Below are positions 50,512-57,586 of a stretch of 64,000 nt of DNA, piece after piece. Source of the stretch: Pseudomonas lactis (GTDB lineage Bacteria > Pseudomonadota > Gammaproteobacteria > Pseudomonadales > Pseudomonadaceae); the NCBI RefSeq assembly GCF_001439845.1, contig NZ_JYLO01000012.1, positions 62,001-126,000 on the forward strand. The letters are read 5' to 3'. The notes under the pieces are model-generated. The model searched no databases. It saw only the letters and a list, made by a program, of their open reading frames with translations, and had not been told where the DNA came from. Position 1 is the stretch's first letter, and every line of letters starts with the position of its first letter. The translations under genes and the position numbers were made by a program.

Positions 50512-51836
50512 AGGCGTTGTTGTTCACCCTCTGTTTAAGCTGCACACCGACGGCGTATGCCCTGGGTTTGTTGGACGTTTATGATTTGGCGCTGCGCAAC
50601 GACCCGACCTTTCAGGCGGCGATTCAGGAGCGCGAGGCCGGTGAAGAAAACCGCGTGATCGGTCGGGCCGCATTGCTGCCTAACCTGTCATGGAGCTACA
50701 ACAATTCGCGCAATGAGTCTGAAGTGACCCAGAGCACGGCAATCGGAAATGTCAGCAGCGACCGCAATTACCGCAGCTACGCCTCGGCCCTGACCTTGCA
50801 GCAACCGTTGCTTGATTACGAAGCCTATGCGCGTTTTCGCCAAGGCACCGCCCAGGCGTTGATGGCCGACGAGCGCTTTCGCGGCAAGAGCCAGGAACTG
50901 GCCGTGCGGGTGCTGAGCGCCTACAGCCAGGCATTGCTGGCACAAGAGCGCATCGCGTTGAGCCGTGCCCAGAAACGTGCGTTTGCCGAGCGCCTGCAAC
51001 TCAATGATCGCCTGCTCAAAGGCGGTGAGGGCACGCGGACCGATGTGCTCGAAACCCAGGCGCGCCTGAGCCTGGCCCAGGCCGAAGAAATCGAAGCCAT
51101 GGATGCCCAGGACAGTGCCTTGCGTGAGCTGGAAGCCATTGTCGGCCAGCCGCTGCACATCGAAGAGCTGGCGCCCCTGGCGCGTCAATTCGAGATCGCG
51201 CCGCTTGAGCCCCATCGTTTTGAAACCTGGCGTGAACTGGCCATGGCCAATAACCCCGAACTCAAGTCCCAGCACCACGCGCTTGACGTGGCCTCGTATG
51301 AGGTGGAGCGCAAGCGCGCCGGGCACCTGCCCAAGGTCAGTCTGTACGCGACCAGTCGCAAAACCAGTTCCGATTCAGAAAGCAGCTACAACCAGAAGTA
51401 CGACACCAACAGCGTCGGCATCCAGGTCAGCCTGCCGCTGTTTGCCGGTGGCTCGGTCTCGGCCTCCACCCGTCAGGCGGCTAACCAACTGTCTCAGGCC
51501 CAATACGAGCTGGACGCGCAAACCGCTGCGACCTTGGTGGAGTTGCGCAAGCAATTCAACCTCAACACCAGCGGCGCGGCCAAGGTGCGCGCCTATGAAA
51601 TGGCAGTGAGTTCCGCCACGGCGCTGGTGAGCGCCACGAAGAAAAGCGTCAGTGGCGGCGAGCGGGTCAACCTCGACGTGCTCGACGCCGAGCAGCAACT
51701 GTTCACCGCCCGCCGCGACCTGGCCAATGCGCGCCATGCGTACCTGCTGGCGCGCATTCAGTTGAAGTATTACGCGGGGTTGCTGAGCGAGCAGGACTTG
51801 CGGGCGTTGGCCGGGTATTTCCAACCCTCGGCATGA
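50508..51836 (+). CDS. hasF: TolC-family outer-membrane channel HasF
   Basis: 442 residues with a signal peptide (about 1-18, cleaved after TAYA). Two outer-membrane efflux repeats: LLDVYDLALRNDPTFQAAIQ near the start, SQALLAQERIALSRAQKRAFAERLQLNDRL in the first helical pair, and SGGERVNLDVLDAEQQLFTARRDLANARHAYLL near the end. It completes the haemophore export channel. The start overlaps hasE by 4 bases; an intrinsic terminator follows about 10 bases after the stop. Confidence 0.93.
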   Translation: MKALLFTLCLSCTPTAYALGLLDVYDLALRNDPTFQAAIQEREAGEENRVIGRAALLPNLSWSYNNSRNESEVTQSTAIGNVSSDRNYRSYASALTLQQPLLDYEAYARFRQGTAQALMADERFRGKSQELAVRVLSAYSQALLAQERIALSRAQKRAFAERLQLNDRLLKGGEGTRTDVLETQARLSLAQAEEIEAMDAQDSALRELEAIVGQPLHIEELAPLARQFEIAPLEPHRFETWRELAMANNPELKSQHHALDVASYEVERKRAGHLPKVSLYATSRKTSSDSESSYNQKYDTNSVGIQVSLPLFAGGSVSASTRQAANQLSQAQYELDAQTAATLVELRKQFNLNTSGAAKVRAYEMAVSSATALVSATKKSVSGGERVNLDVLDAEQQLFTARRDLANARHAYLLARIQLKYYAGLLSEQDLRALAGYFQPSA

Positions 51837-51844
51837 GTGGTTAC

Positions 51845-51868
51845 AACCCAGCATTCGCCGGGTTTTTT
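51845..51868 (+). terminator. Intrinsic terminator after hasF
   Basis: Short stem AACCC (51845-51849) with GGGTT (51860-51864), followed by a run of six T residues from 51863. It ends the hasDEF unit. Confidence 0.75.
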
Positions 51869-51970
51869 ATGGTGACTAATCTGTGAAACAGCTTCGGGAA
51901 TAGGAGCCGGTTGTCGGGTGGCAGAGGGAAATTGTTACCTGGCGGAAAATAACCTAACGGATGGGTTACG

Positions 51971-52339
51971 ATGAGAGTAGGTGCTTACAAAGGCTATGTC
52001 ATTTCGGTGTTTATCAGGGATGAGCATTGCCCGCCCCATGTGCATGTCAGGGGCAAGGGATGGGATGCGCGGTTTCGTTTCAGTTTCCTGGATGGGGAAG
52101 TTGAGTTGTGGGACGTAGAGCCTGAACGGAGGCGGCCACCCATAGCACTTCTGAAAGAGATACGCGGGGCGATCATGCAGCGGCACGACTTGGCGCGGGC
52201 ACGCAGGATCTGGTGGGAAAAACTGCAGACGGTTTGCCTGGAGAATCATTCCTGGAATTGGGATGCTGGCGAGTTGGTCCGGGGTTGGTCATTCGACAAG
52301 GTGCCTACGTCATCGCGAGCGCCAGGCACGACGTCGTAG
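51971..52339 (+). CDS. DUF4160 family protein
   Basis: 122 residues. The conserved part is in the first 85 residues: GYVISVFIRDEHCPPHVHVRGKG, with the Pro-Pro-His-Val-His motif that defines DUF4160, then a Glu/Asp/Trp-rich strand (DGEVELWDVEPERRRPP) and a helical HDLARARRIWWEKL. The histidine pair could bind metal or act catalytically. The tail of about 30 residues is less conserved. The next gene, DUF2442, is a frequent neighbour of DUF4160 genes, and the pair looks like a toxin-antitoxin-style module, unproven. Codon use is somewhat less GC-rich than in the has genes. Confidence 0.78.
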   Translation: MRVGAYKGYVISVFIRDEHCPPHVHVRGKGWDARFRFSFLDGEVELWDVEPERRRPPIALLKEIRGAIMQRHDLARARRIWWEKLQTVCLENHSWNWDAGELVRGWSFDKVPTSSRAPGTTS

Positions 52340-52394
52340 CGCAACGGACAATTTTGAATCTGGTAAGAGCGCCAGATTGCGTGGGGATTAATTT

Positions 52395-52859
52395 ATGAAA
52401 ATCATAAAAGCCAAAGTCACACCTTATGTACCTCTCACTGAAGCCGACGTTGACAAGGCAATCGCCCGTGGGCGCAAGTTGAAACGCCTGTACGCCAACG
52501 CCAGCAACGTACGTTATGAAAACGACTGCCTCTCCATTGGCTTCAGCGATGGCAGCCGCGTCGTGTTGCCGGTGGCTGGCCTACCGGAGTTCGAAGGGTT
52601 TTCAGCGAAGGATTTCCAGCAGTTGGAAGTGACGTTCGGTGGCAAGGCGATTAGCTGTGAGGCTCAGGACCTGGATGTTTCGATCACAGGCCTGATCGCT
52701 ACAAGCCAGCCGCTGATGGACCTGGCAACCAGCCTGGTGGCATCGCGCAATGGCCGCAAAAGCAGCGCGGCTAAAACCGCAGCGGCTCGCGCCAATGGCA
52801 AGAAGGGTGGGCGGCCACGCAAGGAAGTCCCGCAGCCCCCAGAGACCACAGACACTTGA
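52395..52859 (+). CDS. DUF2442 family protein with basic tail
   Basis: 154 residues. DUF2442 domain at about 30-110 (NVRYENDCLSIGFSDGSRVVLP, LPEFEGFSAKDFQQLEVTFGGKAIS) and a very basic C-terminal tail with ARANGKKGGRPRKEVPQPP that looks like a nucleic-acid-binding hook; the form ANGKKGGRPRK is common in DNA-binding antitoxin-like proteins. It follows the DUF4160 gene by 55 bases. A role as DNA-binding partner of DUF4160 is inference. Confidence 0.8.
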   Translation: MKIIKAKVTPYVPLTEADVDKAIARGRKLKRLYANASNVRYENDCLSIGFSDGSRVVLPVAGLPEFEGFSAKDFQQLEVTFGGKAISCEAQDLDVSITGLIATSQPLMDLATSLVASRNGRKSSAAKTAAARANGKKGGRPRKEVPQPPETTDT

Positions 52860-52866
52860 ATAAACT

Positions 52867-52964
52867 GTAGGAGCGAGCTTGCTCGCGAAAACCCCACAGG
52901 CACCGCGTTCCTACAGGAAGCACGCGTTATCGTTGACGTTTTTCGCGAGCAAGCTCGTGCCTAC
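52867..52964. repeat. REP doublet (REPIN), GCGAGC type, diverged
   Basis: Inverted pair of GGAGCGAGCTTGCTCGCG-type cores with changes in the right arm (GCAAGCTCGTGCC) and an extra CTACAGG in the spacer. It lies between the convergent DUF2442 and trmA genes and looks like an older, decaying copy. Confidence 0.85.
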
Positions 52965-52972
52965 CCCGCAGG

Positions 52973-54052
52973 TTATCGGCGGGTCAGCAACACACCCGAT
53001 TCCATATGGTGCGTCCACGGGAACTGGTCAAACATTGCACATTGGGTGATCCGATGCGTGTCGTGCAGTTGCGCGATGTTCGCCGCCAGCGTCTCCGGGT
53101 TGCAGGAGATGTACAGGATATTGTCGAAGCGCCGGGTCAGCTCGCAGGTGTCCGGGTCCATGCCAGCGCGGGGCGGGTCGACGAAGACGCTACCGAACTC
53201 GTAGCTTTTCAGGTCGATGCCGTGCAGGCGGCGGAACGGGCGCACTTCATTCAGGGCTTGGGTGAGTTCTTCGGCGGAGAGGCGCACCAGGGTGACGTTA
53301 TCCACGCCATTCTCATCCAGGTTGCTCAGGGCCGCATTCACCGAGGTCTTGCTGATCTCGGTGGCCAGCACCTTGCGCACGCGGGTCGCCAGCGGCAAGG
53401 TGAAGTTGCCGTTGCCGCAATACAGCTCCAGCAAATCGTCCGGGCGGTCGCCCAGGGCTTCATAGGCCCAGTTGAGCATCTTCTGGTTCACCGTGCCGTT
53501 GGGCTGGGTGAACGCGCCTTCGGGTTGGCGGTAGCTGAAGGTGCGGCCACCGACGTCGAGTTTTTCCACCACATAGTCATGGCCGATCACATCGCGCTTG
53601 CCCTTGGAGCGACCGATGATGCTTACATTCAGCTCAGCGGCCAATTTGTTCGCGGCGGTGTGCCAATGCTCATCCAGCGGGCGGTGATAACACAGGGTGA
53701 TCATCGCGTCGCCGGCCAGGGTGGTGAGGAACTCCACCTGGAACAGCTTGTGGCTCAGGGCAGCGCTGGCTTGCCAGGCGGCCTTGAGTTGCGGCATCAA
53801 CTGGTTGATGCGCTGGCTGGCGATGGGGAATTCTTCGATGAGGATCGGCGTGCGCTTGTCCTCCTGGGAGAACATCGCGTAGTGGCGCTCGCCGCCTTCG
53901 CGCCACAGGCGGAACTCCGCACGCAGGCGAAAGTGCTGCAGCGGCGAGTCGAAGACCTGCGGCTCGGGCGCGTCGAACGGTGCCAGCAGGTCACGCAAGC
54001 GCGTGACCTTGTCTTGCAGTTGAGCGGTGTAGCTTGCGGCGTCAAAAGTCAT
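52973..54052 (-). CDS. trmA: tRNA (uracil-5-)-methyltransferase TrmA
   Basis: SAM-dependent enzyme that makes m5U54 in tRNA and m5U341 in tmRNA. 359 residues: an N-terminal RNA-binding part, the SAM site LLELYCGNGNFTLPLA near residue 210, FVDPPRAGMDPDTC near 285 and the catalytic cysteine in LYISCNPETLAANI near 315. It lacks the iron-sulfur cysteines and TRAM domain of RlmD. Its start overlaps the purine permease stop (ATGA), suggesting co-transcription. Confidence 0.95.
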   Translation of the reverse strand: MTFDAASYTAQLQDKVTRLRDLLAPFDAPEPQVFDSPLQHFRLRAEFRLWREGGERHYAMFSQEDKRTPILIEEFPIASQRINQLMPQLKAAWQASAALSHKLFQVEFLTTLAGDAMITLCYHRPLDEHWHTAANKLAAELNVSIIGRSKGKRDVIGHDYVVEKLDVGGRTFSYRQPEGAFTQPNGTVNQKMLNWAYEALGDRPDDLLELYCGNGNFTLPLATRVRKVLATEISKTSVNAALSNLDENGVDNVTLVRLSAEELTQALNEVRPFRRLHGIDLKSYEFGSVFVDPPRAGMDPDTCELTRRFDNILYISCNPETLAANIAQLHDTHRITQCAMFDQFPWTHHMESGVLLTRR

Positions 54053-55344
54053 GCGTTGAACCAGCCCAGCTTGATCACAAACAGGATCGACAGGATCACC
54101 AGTGCCGGGTTCAGCTCACGGTAGCGGCCCGAAAGCAGCTTGATGGCGGTCCAGGCGATGAAACCGAAGGCGATGCCGTTGGCGATGGAGTAAGTGAAGG
54201 GCATCGCCAGGGCGGTGATCACCACCGGCGCTGCCACCGTAATGTCGTCCCAGTCGATTTCGGCCAGGCCTTGGCTCATCAGCACCGCCACAAACAGCAA
54301 GGCTGGCGCGGTGGCATAGGCCGGCACGCTGGCGGCCAGTGGCGAGAAGAACAACGCCAGCAAAAACAGGATCGCGACCACGACGGCGGTCAAGCCGGTG
54401 CGGCCACCGGCGCTCACGCCTGCGGCCGATTCGATGTAGCTGGTGGTGGTCGAGGTACCCAGCAGGGAACCGGCCATGGCAGCGGTACTGTCGGCAATCA
54501 GCGCACGGCCCATTTTCGGCATATGGCCGTCCTTGCCCATCAGGCCGGCGCGCTTGGCGACGCCGATCAGGGTGCCGGAGTTGTCGAACAGGTCAACGAA
54601 CAGGAAGGCGAAGATCACGCTGACCAGGCCGATGTCCAGCGCGCCCTTGATGTCCAGCTGCAGGAAGGTCGGGGCCAGAGACGGCGGTACCGAAGTCACG
54701 CCGATGAACGGCGTGAAGCCCAGGACGATGGAGGCGACGGTCACCGCCAGGATGCCGATCAGCACCGCGCCGCGTACGGCCAGGGCTTCCAGCGCGACGA
54801 TCAGCACGAAACCCAGGGTGGCCAGGATCGGCGCCGGTTGTTTCAGGTCGCCCAGGCCCACCATGGTGGCCGGGTTGCTCACCACGATACCGGCGTTATG
54901 CAGGGCGATCAGCGCCAGGAACAGGCCGATGCCGGCGGCAATCGCCGAGCGCAGGGGCAGGGGGATGGCGTTGATGATCCACTCACGAATGCGGAAGATC
55001 GACAGCAGGAAGAACAACACCGCCGAAATGAATACCGCGCCCAGCGCCACCTGCCAGGTGTGGCCCATGTGCAAGACCACGGTGTAGGTGAAGAACGCGT
55101 TGAGGCCCATGCCCGGTGCCAGGGCAATCGGGTAGTTGGCGATCAGGCCCATCACGGTCGAACCAATGGCCGCCGCCAGGCAGGTGGCGACAAACACCGC
55201 GCCCTTGTCCATGCCGGTCTCGCCGAGGATGCTCGGGTTTACGAACAGGATGTAGGCCATGGCCAGGAAGGTGGTGATCCCCGCGAGAATCTCGGTGCGC
55301 ACATTGGTGTTGTGGGCTTTGAGTTGAAACAGCTTTTCCAGCAT
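54049..55344 (-). CDS. NCS2-family purine (adenine/guanine/hypoxanthine) permease
   Basis: 431-residue nucleobase:proton symporter of the AzgA/AdeP-GhxP branch, with about 13 membrane segments. Signatures: MLEKLFQLKAHNTNVRTEILAGITTFLAMAYI at the start, NPSILGETGMDKGAVFVATC, PGMGLNAFFTYTVV, ESAAGVSAGGRTGLTAVV and DDITVAAPVVITALAMPFTYS. Start at 55344 (MLEKLF); the open frame continues 51 codons upstream without conservation. A palindrome, TTGAC-N6-GTCAA, at 55382 lies upstream and may be a regulator site. Exact base specificity is not determined. Confidence 0.9.
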   Translation of the reverse strand: MLEKLFQLKAHNTNVRTEILAGITTFLAMAYILFVNPSILGETGMDKGAVFVATCLAAAIGSTVMGLIANYPIALAPGMGLNAFFTYTVVLHMGHTWQVALGAVFISAVLFFLLSIFRIREWIINAIPLPLRSAIAAGIGLFLALIALHNAGIVVSNPATMVGLGDLKQPAPILATLGFVLIVALEALAVRGAVLIGILAVTVASIVLGFTPFIGVTSVPPSLAPTFLQLDIKGALDIGLVSVIFAFLFVDLFDNSGTLIGVAKRAGLMGKDGHMPKMGRALIADSTAAMAGSLLGTSTTTSYIESAAGVSAGGRTGLTAVVVAILFLLALFFSPLAASVPAYATAPALLFVAVLMSQGLAEIDWDDITVAAPVVITALAMPFTYSIANGIAFGFIAWTAIKLLSGRYRELNPALVILSILFVIKLGWFNA

Positions 55345-55381
55345 GCCGGCTCCCTGTGACGCTAGTGTGCGTCGTGATTTG

Positions 55382-55397
55382 TTGACCTCTAAGTCAA
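55382..55397. promoter_or_regulatory. Palindrome upstream of the purine permease
   Basis: TTGACCTCTAAGTCAA is a TTGAC-N6-GTCAA inverted repeat about 40-55 bases upstream of the permease start. It could be an operator or overlap a -35 element on the minus strand. Confidence 0.4.
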
Positions 55398-55532
55398 AGC
55401 ACAAACTGCGCCAAGCGCTTGTGGATTCAGAGAGGATCGGAAAAAGCGGCGCATCATACCAGCAGCCGAGGCTGTGTGGCGCATGGGCTTGAGGCATACT
55501 GCGCCGACGTTCAACAGCCGGTCATCGACAGC

Positions 55533-55979
55533 ATGAAAAAAGCCAACCCGTGGAGTCTAGCTCTGATCGCCAGTATCGGCCTGTGGCTGGGTGCGGCACC
55601 GGCGTGGGGCGCGACTGCACCGGCCTTGAGCGAGGTGCGGGTGTTCAAGGTGGAATCGGCCAAGTGCAGCGAAGCGATCCCGGAGCGGGTCAACACCACC
55701 CAGATGTGCGAGCACCGCGGGCCCACCAAGGTTTCAGTGATGGAGGTCGGCTTGGGCAACAATCCCGTCGGTCAATTCAATGGCGCGGTACTCAACGGCC
55801 AGCGCACGGCGGTCTGCCAGGTCGGCAACATCAGTGAGGCGTGCAACGGCGTGGGCACCTTGATGGGCTACATCTATGTGTTCGACCTGAACGTCCAGGC
55901 CCAGGGCTGGTTCGAATTCACCAATACCTCGATCAACCCACCGAAAAACACCCTGAAAGCCCAGCTCAATATCCGCTGA
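55533..55979 (+). CDS. Exported DUF4879 family protein
   Basis: 148 residues from the ATG at 55533 (MKKANPWSLALIASIGLWLG), with a Sec signal peptide cleaved after AWG or ATA (about residue 25). The mature part is about 120 residues with four cysteines (KCSEAIP, MCEHRGP, VCQVG, EACNGVG) that could form two disulfides. GYIYVFDLNVQAQGWFEFTNTSINPP is the conserved C-terminus of DUF4879, a family that also includes secreted Bacillus YolA-like proteins. Function unknown; secretion to periplasm or outside is inferred. The ribosome site is weak. Confidence 0.75.
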   Translation: MKKANPWSLALIASIGLWLGAAPAWGATAPALSEVRVFKVESAKCSEAIPERVNTTQMCEHRGPTKVSVMEVGLGNNPVGQFNGAVLNGQRTAVCQVGNISEACNGVGTLMGYIYVFDLNVQAQGWFEFTNTSINPPKNTLKAQLNIR

Positions 55980-56075
55980 TCAATCATCTTGAACGCTCAA
56001 AACACCCGGAAGTCGTACCCCTGAGACGGCGATTTTCCTGAACGCCGCGGACGTACACCAACCCGTGAGGTGTTT

Positions 56076-56600
56076 ATGAGCGCGACCCCCAATGGCGCGG
56101 CGGCCCAGCCGTTCGTCGCCCACCCGATACGCCTGACACTCAACGGCCAGGCTCGCCAACTGAACGTGTTGCCCTGGACCACCTTGCTGGACTTGCTGCG
56201 TGAGCAGTTGGACCTGGTGGGCAGCAAAAAAGGCTGCGACCACGGCCAGTGCGGCGCCTGCACCGTGTTGCGTGACGGCAAGCGCGTGAATGCCTGCCTG
56301 ACCCTGGCGGTGATGTGCGACGGCGCCGAATTGACCACCATCGAAGGCCTGGCCGACGGCGAACAACTGCACCCCATGCAACAGGCCTTTATCCAGCACG
56401 ACGCGTTCCAGTGCGGCTATTGCACCCCCGGCCAGATTTGTTCCGCCGTGGGCCTGGCCAATGAAGGCCGCGCCCACGACCGTGCGCAGATCCAGGAATT
56501 GATGAGCGGCAACCTGTGCCGCTGCGGCGCCTATAACAACATCCGCGATGCCATCGAAGACGCGCTGCCGGCATGCCGCCGCCAGGGAGGTGAGTCATGA
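56076..56600 (+). CDS. Molybdenum hydroxylase small subunit, [2Fe-2S] (YagT/PaoA-like)
   Basis: 174 residues from the ATG at 56076 after GAGGTG. Two [2Fe-2S] sites are intact: plant-ferredoxin type C54, C59, C62, C74 (GCDHGQCGACTV), and the helical site C113, C116, C148, C150 (CGYCTPGQ, CRCG). Unlike E. coli PaoA it has no twin-arginine signal, so the complex should be cytoplasmic. First gene of a three-gene unit overlapping the FAD subunit gene by 4 bases. Confidence 0.92.
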   Translation: MSATPNGAAAQPFVAHPIRLTLNGQARQLNVLPWTTLLDLLREQLDLVGSKKGCDHGQCGACTVLRDGKRVNACLTLAVMCDGAELTTIEGLADGEQLHPMQQAFIQHDAFQCGYCTPGQICSAVGLANEGRAHDRAQIQELMSGNLCRCGAYNNIRDAIEDALPACRRQGGES

Positions 56601-57586
56601 ACCCCTTCCACTACAGCAGGCCGACCGAGGTGCAGCAGGCCGTGCAGATGAGCAGCGCCGCCTCGCGCTTTATCGCCGGTGGCACCAACCTGCTGGACCT
56701 GATGAAAGAAAACATCAGCCATCCAGAGCACCTGATCGACATCACCGGCTTGCCGCTGCATGACATTCAAGAAACTGCCGAAGGTGGCTTGCGTATCGGT
56801 GCGCTGGTAAGCAACGCCGACCTAGCCTGGCACCCGTTGATCGAGCAGCGTTATCCGTTGCTGTCCCAGGCCATCCTCGCCGGGGCATCGCCGCAGTTAC
56901 GCAACATGGCCAGTACCGGCGGCAACCTGTTGCAGCGCACCCGTTGCTATTACTTCTACGACGCCGCGGTGCCGTGCAACAAACGCCAGCCCGGCAGCGG
57001 CTGCCCGGCGCGCAACGGTTTGAACCGTATCCATGCGATCCTCGGCGCCAGTGAACAGTGCGTGGCCACCCATCCTTCGGACATGTGCGTGGCCCTGGCG
57101 GCACTCCAGGCGCAGGTGCATGTAGAAGGCCGTGGCGGCCCCCGGGTGATCGAGTTCGCCGACTTCCACCGCTTGCCAGGCGATGCGCCGCAACGCGACA
57201 ACCAATTGGCCGACGATGAGCTGATCACCGCGATTGAACTGCCCGCCGATCACCTGGCCCGCCACAGCCATTACCTGAAGATCCGCGACCGTGCCTCCTA
57301 TGCCTTCGCCTTGGTGTCGGTGGCTGCCGCCTTGGAGCTGGACGGTGATGAAATCATCGACGCCCGCCTGGCCTTGGGCGGTGTGGCGCATAAACCCTGG
57401 CGTGACCGCGCAGTGGAAGCCTTGCTGATCGGCCGCACGGTCAGCCGCGAAACCTTCAGCGCCGCCGCCGACGCCCTGCTGCAAGACGCCGAACCTTTGG
57501 AACACAATGGCTTCAAGGTCAAGCTGGCCCGGCGAGCAATCATTCGTGCCCTGAGCGACGCCGCCGTCGCAGGAGAACAGCCATGA
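56597..57586 (+). CDS. Molybdenum hydroxylase FAD subunit (YagS/PaoB-like)
   Basis: 329 residues with the FAD-binding loop FIAGGTNLLDLM (about 25-36) and the pyrophosphate segment GASPQLRNMASTGGNLLQRTRC. An insert with C117, C127, C136 and C155, plus C164 (RCYYFYDAAVPCNKRQPGSGC), resembles the additional [4Fe-4S] cluster of PaoB and 4-hydroxybenzoyl-CoA reductase. Overlaps the next gene by 4 bases. Electron flow would be Mo centre, 2Fe-2S, FAD, then acceptor. Confidence 0.92.
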   Translation: MNPFHYSRPTEVQQAVQMSSAASRFIAGGTNLLDLMKENISHPEHLIDITGLPLHDIQETAEGGLRIGALVSNADLAWHPLIEQRYPLLSQAILAGASPQLRNMASTGGNLLQRTRCYYFYDAAVPCNKRQPGSGCPARNGLNRIHAILGASEQCVATHPSDMCVALAALQAQVHVEGRGGPRVIEFADFHRLPGDAPQRDNQLADDELITAIELPADHLARHSHYLKIRDRASYAFALVSVAAALELDGDEIIDARLALGGVAHKPWRDRAVEALLIGRTVSRETFSAAADALLQDAEPLEHNGFKVKLARRAIIRALSDAAVAGEQP

